Source: Avena insularis
Taxonomy: Eukaryota > Streptophyta > Magnoliopsida > Poales > Poaceae
NCBI GenBank assembly: GCA_023614405.1
Contig: CM042689.1
Span: 282,975,533-283,039,532 of the forward strand
Reading direction: 5' to 3'
Length of the DNA: 64,000 nt
Shown: positions 1 to 10,144 of the stretch, one piece after another
Layout of the letters: each line of letters begins with the position of its first letter
Position numbering within the stretch: the first letter of the stretch is position 1
Translations under genes and position numbers: made by a program
The notes under the pieces: generated by a model
Told to the model about the DNA's origin: nothing
The model's input: the letters and a program-made list of their open reading frames with translations, nothing else
Database searches by the model: none

Positions 1-150
1 ACTTGCTCAAACATGATCCCACCTATAGTTGTTAATTTTAATTAACTAAATAACTGCTATGATGCACACTTGTACCTCACGTAGCCTCATCCCAACATTA
101 CATTGGCTCTAGACTAATCTAAGTTGGCTAGAAACCCTTTCGCATTTTGC
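1..150 (+). repeat. Degenerate copy of the 171-bp right-flank repeat
   Basis: Matching blocks occur in the same order as in the repeat units at 61.1-61.6 kb: 'catgatcccacc', a 'cacacttgt' block, 'caacattacattggctctaga' and 'ggctagaaaccc'. The copy is diverged and cut by the window edge. This is a by-eye match only. It implies that the same dispersed repeat lies on both sides of the nested block. Confidence 0.4.
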
Positions 151-502
151 CTTTGTAATTGGTGTCCTATTTGCCATAAAAATGTAACATTTGGAATGTT
201 GAAATAATAAGGTCTACCATAGTTTTTCTCTCCATTGCGATTTGTAGAAAATAGTTGGATCAGACTAAGCTATCTAATACTCCAAGAATTTTGGTGTGCA
301 TGAATAAACAACCATCTAAACAATTCAGTGTGCATGAACACGAACCAAAACTACATCTCACGAAGTAGCAAACACTTGTAAGGCATATATATAGATTAAA
401 CGAGGTTCCATCACAAACGACAAAATAACATCAGTTTCTGCAACAAATAGTTTCAACGAGAACAACTAAAATTTATAGGGGATCAAAGCACCGGTAGCAC
501 AA
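151..502. other. AT-rich flank, no gene seen
   Basis: Low-complexity-poor, AT-rich sequence downstream of the minus-strand gene remnant. It would contain that gene's 3' untranslated region. I see no ORF, RNA gene or repeat in it beyond the edge repeat. Confidence 0.5.
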
Positions 503-1684
503 TCAAATCTTGGCCTTAGGATCGGTGTCGAGGGGTACCGTACCAGTGTTGACATACTTGAGCTTCTTAAGTATGTTCATGCTTTTGTTGTCCTTGTCCT
601 CCTTGTCATCTCCCATGTTGTCATACTCCTGGATTTATTAAATACAAAGAAGTGAGAAAATTAATTTACTTGAAATATTAATTCAAGCTTTCAAAATTTA
701 CTATCATCATTAATAAAATCATATGTAAGAATTTGAATTATAAGATAAAACGGGCATGCATCTCATCTTAGCAATACATCGATTGGTATGTAACATGCAT
801 CCGAGAATTTTGAAAATATAAGATAAAGGGTATGCATCATAATATGGAATCATCATATTGGTACTATTCTACATTAAGAAAAGTGTGCATCTAATCAACT
901 TGCATGTATCTGATATGGTTACTACCAAGTGCATTACTTAGGTAGTACACAATAAAGATATGCCTTCATGAAAACAAGTGCAATAACTTTGATTATAAAT
1001 TCATGGTTACGACCTACAAAAATCACTTGATACTTAATCACGTTGATTATAAAATTAGTATTCTATCATTATTAATAATTAAGTAATCTGATTAGATATG
1101 AATAAAATTACTAACTTGCAGATCGAATTAATATACAATACAATGAAACCACCAACCCTAAAATAAAATATGGCTAAATCCACTTGGTGGAATATCCAAT
1201 CAATCTACAGCGAGAGCAAAACATACGAACAATAATAAACTAACACTCTAACAGAGAAATAGCTTGTACTCGTCACTGACCTTAACCACGAACTCGTTGC
1301 ATTCTTTGGGACCTAGAAGGTGGGCGACGTTTGCATCCGGGTACACCTCGTATTCCTCCTCGACGTTTGCATCTAGGTACACCTCGTAGTCCTCCTCGAT
1401 GTTTGCATCCGGGTCGTAGTCCTCCTCCTTGAAATCGAAGATTTCCATGCACTTCGCCTGCTTCTTGTCCTAATCTGCAGAGGGATCCACAACATCGTCC
1501 TTCACCCGATCCTCGTGGTCACCGACGACCGCTGGTCAGATTACGAAGCAATTACGGCGTGGCCAGGAGAGTCCAGATTGCACGGAGCAGCAGCTCCGAC
1601 CCCTACAGCTACGACCGCCGCAGGGGCATCCTCTGATCCTCCACTTGGCAGCATCCCCGCCTCATCACCACAGACTCGCTTCAT
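503..1684 (-). pseudogene. Broken two-exon host gene with acidic tandem repeat, function unknown
   Basis: Two coding blocks on the minus strand are joined by a good intron: exon 1 ends at 1281 (AAG then GTCAGT), the intron is 629-1280, and exon 2 runs 628-503 to TGA. The phase is kept across the junction. Exon 1 has a 12-residue tandem repeat of the type DANxEExYEVY at 1330-1430. Exon 2 is a 41-residue, Lys/Asp-rich tail. A candidate ATG lies at 1684, preceded by an AAACCCTAA-type leader common in plant genes. Between 1684 and 1448 the frame is broken: TAG at 1470-1472 plus at least one 1-nt shift near 1515. I do not recognise the family. The intact splice signals point to a real gene that has decayed. 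The shorter frame from ATG 1448 could still be translated. Confidence 0.45.
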
Positions 1685-1792
1685 GGCATATGAAGGGAGG
1701 AGGGTGGTATCATGGTGTGCAGTCCTGCGGCCTGAGGAATTAGGGTTTTATCTCGATGAATGTGAGCGCTGGGCTAGGCCAACCGCGCCCTA

Positions 1793-2454
1793 TGATACCT
1801 CCAATTTGCATCACCATTCTTAATCATAATTTGCCTCTATTCATTGATATATTTCTTATTAAGAGGTGTTACTTATGTCTTTTCATCTGTTTTTCCATGT
1901 TAGATGATTCTTGGAGGATGGACTGCTGGAGTCAGGATTCTGTTGGAAAAAAGAGGTGTTTTGATGCAATTTCGCGAAAATCAGAAAAATTATGGAAAAT
2001 CATATTTCCCAGAAGACGAAGGAAGCCAGAAGGGGAGGCGGAGATGGGCCATAGGGGGCCCACACCCCTAGGCGCGGCCCACCCCTGGGCCGTGCCTACA
2101 GGGGGTGTGGCCAACCTGGCCGGCCTCTGGCTCCGCCCTCTCGCCTATATCTTCCCCTCAGAACCCTAAAACAAAGGGAGCAACCATAGAAAGATTCTGC
2201 CGCCTCTGCGGGGCAGAAAACAACAAGGGAGAAAGAGCTCTCCAGCAGACAGATTTATACCGGGCAAATTCCTTTCCGGAGAGGGGAGATCGTCGCCATC
2301 AACACCGCCATCAAGATAGAATTCATCGGGAGCATCATCATCATCATCCACACCATCATCTCTACCAGCACCGTCATCACCACTCCATCCCGCTGTAACA
2401 ATTCTGTTGAATACTTGAATAGTTCTTAGGGGAAACTTTTCGTGTATTGATTAC
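1793..2454 (+). repeat. Element A 5' LTR, left part
   Basis: First 662 bp of the LTR, closely matching 33682-34340, 49673-50335 and 58512-59170. It begins TGATACC and has a TATA-like CCTATAT at 2144-2150 followed by an AACCCTAAAAC leader. A CAT/CAC trinucleotide-rich tract lies at 2320-2390. The LTR is cut at 2454 by the CACTA transposon and continues at 14113. The TAC at 2452-2454 is the left copy of the CACTA target duplication. Confidence 0.9.
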
Positions 2455-2680
2455 CACTTGTGGAAAAAGGGCCTCTAGTCCCGGGCCGCAATGGGCTCTA
2501 GTCCCGGTTTTGGGCCCGGGACTGCGAAAACGGGACTAGAGGCCCCCCCTCTAGTCCCGGCTCGCAACGGCTCGTGACTGATAACAGCCACGTGGCTGTT
2601 TCAGCGCCAGTGAAGTGAAACCCTCTAGTCCCGGGCTATAACACCACGGGACTAAAAGGTTTCTCGCAGCAGAAACATTA
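2455..2680. repeat. Left subterminal repeats of the CACTA element
   Basis: Several direct and inverted copies of CTAGTCCCGG / CGGGACTAGAG occur within 220 bp of the left terminus. In En/Spm elements such subterminal arrays bind the element's own DNA-binding protein. That role is inferred from the superfamily, not shown here. Confidence 0.8.
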
Positions 2681-2937
2681 CATTTCTCTTGGCCAGAGAT
2701 TGTGTATTTCCTTTTTTTTGCCATTTTGTTCCTTTTTCGTTTTGTGTTTCACTATAATAAACATATATTTCAGGAGACATATTATACGCTACTACATACA
2801 CACTACACGTCAATGCATTTATATAAGATCGATCCCTTGCAAGCATACATATAATCAATCATATCAAAAGGAAGAAATGTTTTGAAATTACATGGTCATT
2901 GATGAATATATATATCATATGAGCTACATGGAGATGA

Positions 2938-5900
2938 CTAAGGAAAATCGAGTTCAACGTCATCCGCATAATGCTCTCCATGTACATCAAGGACTTCCTT
3001 CATCATAAATCCCGCCAGCTCCTCTTGAATTGCTCTTATGCGCTGGTCTGTATCTAGTTTCTCCCGCAGATCATAAATATAATGTGAGTCAATTTTTCGC
3101 TCACTGGTCAACTCTCGGATGTACTTGCAGACGTAGTATCCACATAAATGAGTTCCCGGTGGCTGCTGTAAACTCTTCGCCATTTTATAAGTTAGCTCCT
3201 CTTTGAATGGACCTGGTATTTTCTGTCTGAACCGTGTCCAACACCTGCTCGGCAAAGAAAATGAACAAAGGAGTTATTAGTTACTTGATATCAGGAAATG
3301 AATGAAAGAGGACGATATAATGCGATAATGATTGAAATTACTTATGGAGCATTGCTTTCATGTCGCTCCACTTCTCTTGGTCCCAACGTAATGAGTCATG
3401 GACTTCAACTAGGGAGTTGTCAACTTGAAGGTTTAGCAAGATCCATTGGAATCTGCGGACATTTACATAAGCATACATGCATAGCTCATCCAGTAATCAA
3501 AAATAAAATGTGTACAAGATATAAACACTCACTTGAAGTTGTAAGGAAATAGTATTTCCTTAACAAAATTATGCTCGGTTAAGAACCTGGACAGGTCTTC
3601 CTCCACGTCTTTGGGGTGATTCTTTAACGTATATTCATTAATGATATATGGGTCAATGAACCCAACATCGTATCTTCTAGCTCTTTTGCATTCAAGCATC
3701 TTCATTCTGCAGAATATAATATCATCATACAAAAGGATATATAGTTAGGATAATATATTAAATGCAACGAATGAGCTAAAGCTACAAACTTAATTATAGA
3801 AATAAATAACTTACAGACAATAGCAACCAATGATAGATTTGTCGAGGGCGCGCTGGTTGTATAACTGAAACAGTTCGGTCATTTGAACCTGTATCGAGTA
3901 TGGTTTGAAGTGATGCTCCTTTCTAACGTCCACCGAAAACCAATCTTTATGATGCTTTTTTTCTGCTTGCGACATGTACCATTCATGCATATTTCGCATA
4001 TGTGTGGATAGACGCGTGAGCTCCTCATTACTGACTAGAGGCTGCCCTTGGACATACTGCCGTACTATCTGACCCACTGGCGTATCTTCATAGCCTAAAT
4101 ATTGACCAAGAGACATATTTGCTTCGTTAGCAAGTGCTTTGGCCTCCGATACAGTGATTCCCATAAGTGCAGCATTATTACGGGCTCTAGGGTCCATTAT
4201 TTGCATGTCCATATCCATTTCAGCTCTGAAGGCCTTGTCGAGGTCTGAAATGACTTTGAGCGGGGCGACCGATTGATTCTTCTGTGCTCCGAGCTGGGCA
4301 ACTTGCTTCCCGCTTTTTGCACTTGTGATTTTTTTCTTCTGTGCTTGCTTAATAATCTCCCGGTCATAGTCTGATTCCAGATTCATCGATATATGGGATG
4401 TTTGCTCAAGAAAGGACTTAGACCACTTTTTTGTTTTTTCGTTATATACCGGCTTTGGCTCGGGCTTTTTGGGTGCAAAATGCGCCTTGACTTGGGCAGC
4501 CACATCCGCGTTAGTTTCCTCGTCGGTCTTGTCATAAGGTCTCTTTGGAAGAGCCGGCGGGATATCGACTATCTTCGGCGTTTGACCTTTTCTTCGATGT
4601 GGGGCGCGGGGGACCGTCGAACTTCTGTTTCTTCGACGAGGTAGTAGTATTGCACGGAGGCGGAGGCGGAGGCGGAGATCGAGTTGATGTACTCCTGCTG
4701 CAGCGATCGTCAGCGGGGCGGGGTGGACTTGGAGGTTGGCGATAATCGGGTTGGGGTGGACTTGGAGGTTGGCGATAATCGGGTTGGGGTGGACTTGGAG
4801 CTTGACAATATTCGATGCGGGGTGGATTTGGATTCCTTGGAGTCGGTGGCCTTGGCGCCGAGCCTGGAAACTTGATGTACTTCTTATTCCATAGAATGAT
4901 GTTGCGCTTGACATCTCCTAGTTTCGTAAGGCCTTCAAGCGTAGCGATTTCAATCTCTAGGTCCGCAAAATCCTCCACTATGTCATCCACCGTGACACGA
5001 GCATAGCCTGGTGGAATCGGAAGTGAATGGTGGAGTGCTCCAGGTAGACAAGGTAAAGCAGTGCCGATCGCCACCTTGAAGGACAGGTTGTTCATTGGCT
5101 GATGTAGCTCACATTGTGCCATCTCTCTGACATCATCCACGGGGTAGTGAGGAGCCGGTGCATCATCCAGCAGTGCTTGATCATCAGCACGGACCTCCGT
5201 GGAAGCCACGCTGCTTCTCCGTTGGCTAAGATTCAATACAGGATCATCGGGCCATGGGTGAGTTGACGGCTGACCTTTGGCTAATTTCATGCATGAGATT
5301 CTTCAGATCAGCTAGGTCTTGCTCTACCACGAGATCCGGTCGCCTCCGGTCCTTCTTTCTCCGACGGCCAGAATCGGCATCGCATGAGGAAACCCTTTCT
5401 ACCACGAGACACAGGCGCCTTTGCCTCGTGTTCGTCCTCCCTTTTAGGATTCCCTAGGTGGCGTGTCAGCTCGTTCTCTCTCTCGAGGCGGAACAATCCC
5501 AATTGAGCATCGTTCATTGCTTGAATAAGGTCTTGGGAGGGTTTTAGAATTTTATCATGAAATAATGTCTTCCCTGTTTCTGGGTCCAAGGATCCCCCGT
5601 GCCCGTACCACCAGTGCTTTGACATCTCCGGCCATCCATACATGCAGTGATGCCTCTAGCCCTCATATCCTTCTCCATAGTTTCCCACTTAGGGATGGCA
5701 CTCTTGTAGCCACCTGTCCCCATTTTATGATGGTATTTCTTGTTGGCAGCATTTAACGCGTTCTTTGCCGACTTTGCCTTTGCTTTATCAGATTTCTTGT
5801 ACTGTACAAAATCGGGCCACTGTTCTCTCAACTTCTCGTTTACTCCTTTGAAGTCTGGAGTTTTCTTTTTCGCGACATATTTCGCGTATAAATTTTTCTT

Positions 5901-6616
5901 GTGGTTCCGGTATAGTTCAGCCATCTTGCTTAGTGCCCACTACTTGACTTTCGCTCTATTTTCAAGCCCACCCAGCCTTGGGGTAATACCATCTACCTCA
6001 AATTCCTCATACTCTGGAGGTAGTATGAAATGCGCTATGAGCTTCTGCCAAAGGTCATCTTTGGCATCATCGGTGACATAGCTGTTGGATTCTTCACCGG
6101 CTTTCTTTGACTTATTCCATTCTTCGATGGTGATCGGCAGGTTGTCCCTAACAAGCACCCCGCATTGATTTATAAACATCCTTCGGTGCTTCTCTGGAGC
6201 AATCGGTTCACCATCATCATCTATTTCTTCGATGGTGAACCTCTGATTACCATCCAACTTTTTGTTCGGCCCTCGTTTCGTTCGAGCTGTCGATTGCTTC
6301 GATCCGGTGGGCTAAAAGAAGAAGAGAGAGTGATTAATATATATCTAGATCAGTTAATGAATAGAGGTAACACGAGACTTTACATATATATATGTGTACC
6401 TCGCCGGATCCTGTCGAGGGGCCATCATTATTGTTGTTATTTGTTTCCCCTTCGTCCATCTGGTCTTCCCCTTGGTAAATTTGGTTTTCCTCTAGAGGAT
6501 ATCTCTTCCTCGAGCAAAATATCTTCGGCGCCAGTAGTAATAAGAGGAATTTCACCTCTTATCATGCCCTGAAGAAAACCTTCATCGATGCGACCAGGAT
6601 CTTCGGATGGATCCAT
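2938..6616 (-). pseudogene. CACTA second gene: Transposase_24 region fused to Ulp1 (C48) peptidase, broken
   Basis: Coding blocks read from 6616 down to the stop at 2938-2940. Exon 1 (6616-6400) has donor GAG/GTAC. Exon 2 starts at 6311 and carries a basic segment and the Ptta/En/Spm plant transposase region (about 6250-5500, including GTGGYKSAIPKWE and GGSLDPETGK). A proline-rich region with PSPPQPDYRQ repeats follows (about 4810-4690). The C terminus is a cysteine peptidase of the Ulp1/C48 type over exons near 3870-2938. The Gln (3163-3165) and Cys (3142-3144, LCGYYVCK) of the active site are present, but the usual FHW His reads Gln (FQW, codon 3446-3448). Frames change near 5645, 4900-4530 and in exon 1, and there is a TAG at about 5938. 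The peptidase would remove SUMO-like tags if active, but here it is probably dead. Its role in transposition is unknown. Confidence 0.82.
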
Positions 6617-7552
6617 GACTTAATTATCTATAACAAAAAGAGAGTTAAATAGGTTAGAAAAAACAATAATCATAATAACTAAAACAATATAATCCTAATT
6701 ATAATAATCCTAATATTATTTGTGCTAAAACAATAATCATAATAACTAAAACAAAAAAAATAACCCTAATCCTAATCCTAATTCTAATCTTAATAAATAA
6801 AACAAAAAAATCACTAAAACAATAATACTAATTGTGGTAAAACAATATAATCATAGCTAATAACTAAAACAAAAAAAATAACCCTAGCTAATTATAATTA
6901 AAACAATAATTAAAAAATAACCCTAGCTAATTATAATTAAAACAATAAATAAAAAAATAACCCTAGCTAACAATATAATCCTAATCCTAGCTAATTATAA
7001 TTAAAACAATAATTAAAAAAATAATATAAAACAGATTTGTATTTAAAAAATACAAAGAGAAAAGGAAAAACAGAAAAAGAATTTTTTTTGGAAAAAAAAC
7101 AGTTGCCCGACCCCAACCAGGCCGGCCCATCTCTCCCTCTCTCCCCTACCAGCCCAGCAGCCCAACAAGGCCCACCACGCAGGCCGTCCTTCCCCGTACG
7201 TCCTCTGGCGCGCGCGCGACGCCCTCACCGGCCTCGCTCGCCGCCCTCGCTGGTCGTCCTTCCCCGTCCTCTGGCGCGCGACGCCCTCGCTCGCTCCCTC
7301 TCTCTCGTTTCATTCCCTAACCGTCGCAGAGGCGCCGTCGTTGCGGAGCGGCGCGGCGGCGGCACGACGGAGCGGCGCCACGTCCTGGAGAACCATCTCA
7401 CCTGCGGAGCGGCGGCGGCACGGCGGAGCGGCGGCGGAATCGGACAGCACCTCCCCCTGTCTTCGTCGATCTGTGTGCTTCGTCTTCGTCGTCCGTGCTT
7501 TGCTCATCGATGAGAAATGCGAAGTGTTGCCGCTAGCGCCAGAATATAAAGG
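6617..7552. other. Upstream region of the Ulp1 gene: AT-rich repeats and GC-rich leader
   Basis: 6640-7030 is A/T-rich with imperfect repeats of 'aaccctagctaattataatt' about every 40 bp near 6870-7020. It may be an intron or spacer. 7100-7510 is strongly GC-rich with CCG/CGG runs, resembling a leader of the minus-strand gene. ORFs seen here on either strand have no recognisable similarity, and I treat them as non-coding. Confidence 0.5.
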
Positions 7553-7760
7553 GACAGACCTTTAGTCCCGGGCTAAGCCACCGCCCGCGACTAAAGGGTC
7601 TTTAGTCGCGGGCCGTGGCTTAACCCGCGACTAAAGACCCCCCTTTAGTCGCGGGCTAAGCCACGGCCCGGGACTAAAGGGTTTTTCGGCCGCTTCGTTT
7701 TCGCGCGCGCACTCACCCTTTAGTCCCGGGTCCAGCCACGACCCGCGACTATTTGTTTTT
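7553..7760. repeat. Internal TAGTCCCGG / TAGTCGCGG inverted motif cluster
   Basis: At least five copies of CTTTAGTCSCGGG and its reverse complement, arranged as short hairpins around 'gctaagccac' / 'ccgtggctta'. They resemble the element's subterminal motifs but lie more than 5 kb from either end. They could be the remnant of a nested CACTA terminus, or internal binding sites serving the middle genes. Confidence 0.75.
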
Positions 7761-7762
7761 TT

Positions 7763-8251
7763 AAATTTTCTTTTTTAATTCAAAACTAATATAAAAACTT
7801 TGAAAAATCATATCTTTTATTGTAATAATCCAAATAAAACAAATAATATGTCTATTATTATCAGAAAAATATAAAGAATTTTAATATAATATCCATTTAT
7901 CTGTTTGCATCATTTATAAATTATTTCATTTGTAAATTTTCTTTTTTAATTCAAATCAAATATAAAAACTTTGGAAAATCATATCTTTTATTGTAATAAT
8001 CCAAATAACACAAATAATATGTCTATTATTATCAGAAAAATATAATGAATCTTAATATAATATCCATTTATCTGTTTGCATCATTTATAAATTATTTCAT
8101 TTGTAAATTTTCTTTTTTTAATTCAAATCAAATATAAATTTTTTGGAAAATCATATCTTTTATTGCAATAATCCAAATAACACAAATAATATGTCTATTA
8201 TTATCAGAAAAATATAATGAATCTTAATATAATATCCATTTAGTCCCGGAT
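7763..8251 (+). repeat. 171-bp AT-rich tandem repeat, about 2.9 copies
   Basis: The block beginning AAATTTTCTTTTTTAATTC recurs at 7763, 7934 and 8105, a period of 171 bp. Units are nearly identical, differing by single bases and 1-nt poly-T changes, and the last is cut short at the 'tccattta' junction. High identity suggests recent local duplication. No coding capacity. Confidence 0.9.
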
Positions 8252-8437
8252 GTAGTCACAAAACGGGACTAACGATATTTTCCGCCATTTCCCACCTCTT
8301 CCCGCCAAGTTTTCCCGCCCTTTCCTTTCTACGAGAGCTTTTAGTCCCGGATGTAGTCACTAACCGGGACTAAAGATATTTCCCGCCATTTCCCAAAGCT
8401 TCACGCCAAGTTTTCCCGCCCTTTCCCTCTATATTTA
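8241..8437 (+). promoter_or_regulatory. Duplicated promoter block with E2F-like sites and TATA box
   Basis: Two copies of a roughly 101-bp block (from about 8241 and 8342) begin TTAGTCCCGGATGTAGTCAC and end in 'gttttcccgccctttc'. They contain three exact TTTCCCGC sites (8311-8318, 8379-8386, 8412-8419), which match the plant E2F consensus TTTSSCGC. A TATA-like CTATATTTA follows at 8429-8437. The block sits directly upstream of the plus-strand ORF at 8490. Function as an S-phase-linked promoter is inference from motif identity and placement. Confidence 0.55.
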
Positions 8438-8489
8438 GGGCGATCGTGCCATGGCTATACACACATACACACCTTCCTATCTTAGAACA

Positions 8490-9131
8490 ATGGACAACGC
8501 CTACTGGGCCATTCTGACCCTCGAGGAGACCGAGGCGCTGTGCGCCTCCAACTACCCTTGTCCGCCGGGCTACCGGCCGCCCGCCGGCTGGATGCTGAGC
8601 GCTGGAGGGGTTCCTGTCCCTCCTGTCCCTCAAGGTTCCGCATGCCAGGCGGCCATCACAAACCACTTCTACCACGAGCTCACGCCGGAGCAGCGGATGG
8701 ATCCCCAGTGGGATCCCGACAACTATGACACCTGGAATGCCTTCTTCGCTAATAGGCGGGAAAGGGAGCTCGCCAGGTACGAGGGTGATGACCCGCCACC
8801 GGTGAACCACAATGAAGCCGGTCGTCGTCTGTGCTGGGCGAACCGTACTATCATCAGAGTGATGTGCTACATCGTCGGGGGAGACCATCCTCGCCTACGG
8901 TGCCCACGAGTCCACCCGCCACAGGCCCCACACCGTCCCGGCGGTAGCGGCATCGTCCTCTAGGAGACCCCTTTCCCGCCCGCCGTGAATCCGAGGCTGG
9001 AATGGCCCCTGGTATATGCCATGGATGGGCTGAGGATCCCCGGAGTGGCAGGTGACGATGACGATGATGATGACGATGACGATGAAGACCCTGAAGCTGC
9101 ATACTATAGGACTAGGCATGATTATGACTAA
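8490..9131 (+). pseudogene. CACTA accessory ORF of unknown function, one in-frame stop
   Basis: A 213-codon plus-strand frame runs opposite to the two transposition genes. ATG 8490 is preferred over in-frame ATG 8451 because the TATA-like box at 8429-8437 is too close to 8451. The frame is open except for TAG 8961-8963 and ends at TAA 9129-9131. The N-terminal half has a YWAILTLEETEAL segment and a Cys/Pro motif (NYPCPPGYRPPAGW). The middle is rich in Trp and acidic residues, with a short aromatic motif WDPDNYDTWNAFF. The C terminus after the stop is an Asp run (about 9053-9085) followed by AAYYRTRHDYD. I recall similar hypothetical proteins in grass CACTA elements but know no assigned function or domain. 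A transposon-linked regulatory or DNA-binding role is only a guess. Confidence 0.55.
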
Positions 9132-9505
9132 AGGGGGCGGCTTTAGTTCTGAGTGTTAGCTAGTCCCGGTTTGTCTCGGTTTTTAATATTAATAAATGTC
9201 TTGAGTGTTACCTAATAAATAGAGGGAAATGCCTATATAAAGAGAGGGTTCATCTTTAGTCCCGGTTGGAGAAACCAACCGTGACTGAAGGGACTGCGGC
9301 AGACTGGGCCAGGCAACACTAATAATAGGGGTGAGTGTCGACATTATGTCGTGCGGCTTGTACCTTGTCCTAGATGGTGTCACCAACTGGGACTAAAGAT
9401 GAACCTTTAGTCCCGGTTGGAGACACCAACCGGGACTAAAGATGAGTCAGCACTAATAATAGGGGTGAGTGTCGACATTATGTCGTGAGTGTCGACATTA
9501 TGCCG
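9132..9505. repeat. TAGTCCCGG hairpins and repeated GTCGACATTATG blocks
   Basis: 9405-9441 is a perfect 16-bp inverted repeat (CTTTAGTCCCGGTTGG) around a 5-nt loop. A second, imperfect hairpin of the same motif spans about 9253-9292. The block 'cactaataataggggtgagtg' plus TCGACATTATGTCGTG occurs near 9317 and again near 9450, and the last part repeats once more at 9489. A TATA-like ACTATAAATAGG lies near 9517, so transcription may also start here. Confidence 0.7.
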
Positions 9506-9569
9506 AGCTGCTTGTACTATAAATAGGCATCCTTGTGAGTCCAGTCCTCCAGCCAGATTGAGGCATCTC

Positions 9570-9850
9570 CAAGATGGTTTTAGAGAGCAGGGACACCACT
9601 ACGGCCAGTTTCAGGGAGATGCCGACGGAGCCCAGTCCTCCGGCATCTCCGAGAAACTGGTCATAGAGGCACTCCTAATATGTGAAATTAGTTAGCTCCT
9701 GGCGTATTGATCTAGTTAGAGAAGTTACAAGCTGCAAGATGGTTTTGAGAGCAGGGACACCACTACGGCCAGTTTCAGGAGATGCCGACGGAGCCCGGTC
9801 CTCCCAAGATCTCCAGAAACTGGTCATAGAGGCACCCCTAATATGTGACA
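9570..9850 (+). repeat. Direct duplication of about 117 bp
   Basis: 9570-9687 and 9735-9850 are near-identical copies beginning CAAGATGGTTTT and ending 'catagaggca(c)ycctaatatgtga'. Copy 1 has a small ORF (ATG 9574 to TAG about 9663). Copy 2 lacks two bases early on, which breaks that frame. No similarity recognised. It lies downstream of the TATA-like sequence at about 9517. Confidence 0.75.
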
Positions 9851-10144
9851 TCACGCGTTTGGAGATTAGATCTTAATGGTAAGTATGAATCGGTACTAAA
9901 GGCCTCCTTTAGTCCCGTCCAGCCACAAACGGGACTAACACACTCAAGATTGTTTGCGACAACACTATAAAATGGACACATGCATGGAACATCTTCACTC
10001 ATAAAATGTTACAATTATTACATATCATTTCTTCGTGTGTTCCTTTCTCGATCCCGTCAGATCCATGGAGCTTCTTCATTCATTAACATGATGCTTGGGT
10101 CATCCTTCACCATGAAGGAATTTCATGAAACTTATCACAATCTT

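Noticed and set aside
2280..2398. His-rich or Met/Asp-rich small proteins in the LTRs (also 34009-34290, 50043-50307, 58896-59111)
   Set aside because: They come from a CAT/CAC trinucleotide tract inside the LTR and are not conserved as proteins among the four copies.
7037..7565. Possible GC-rich genes on either strand at 7.0-7.6 kb
   Set aside because: Repetitive CCG/CGG sequence open in several frames. Better explained as leader of the minus-strand CACTA gene.
9405..9441. MicroRNA precursor or CRISPR-like unit
   Set aside because: The hairpin is a subterminal-type transposon motif found many times in the element. A CRISPR array is not expected in a plant genome, and the spacing is irregular.
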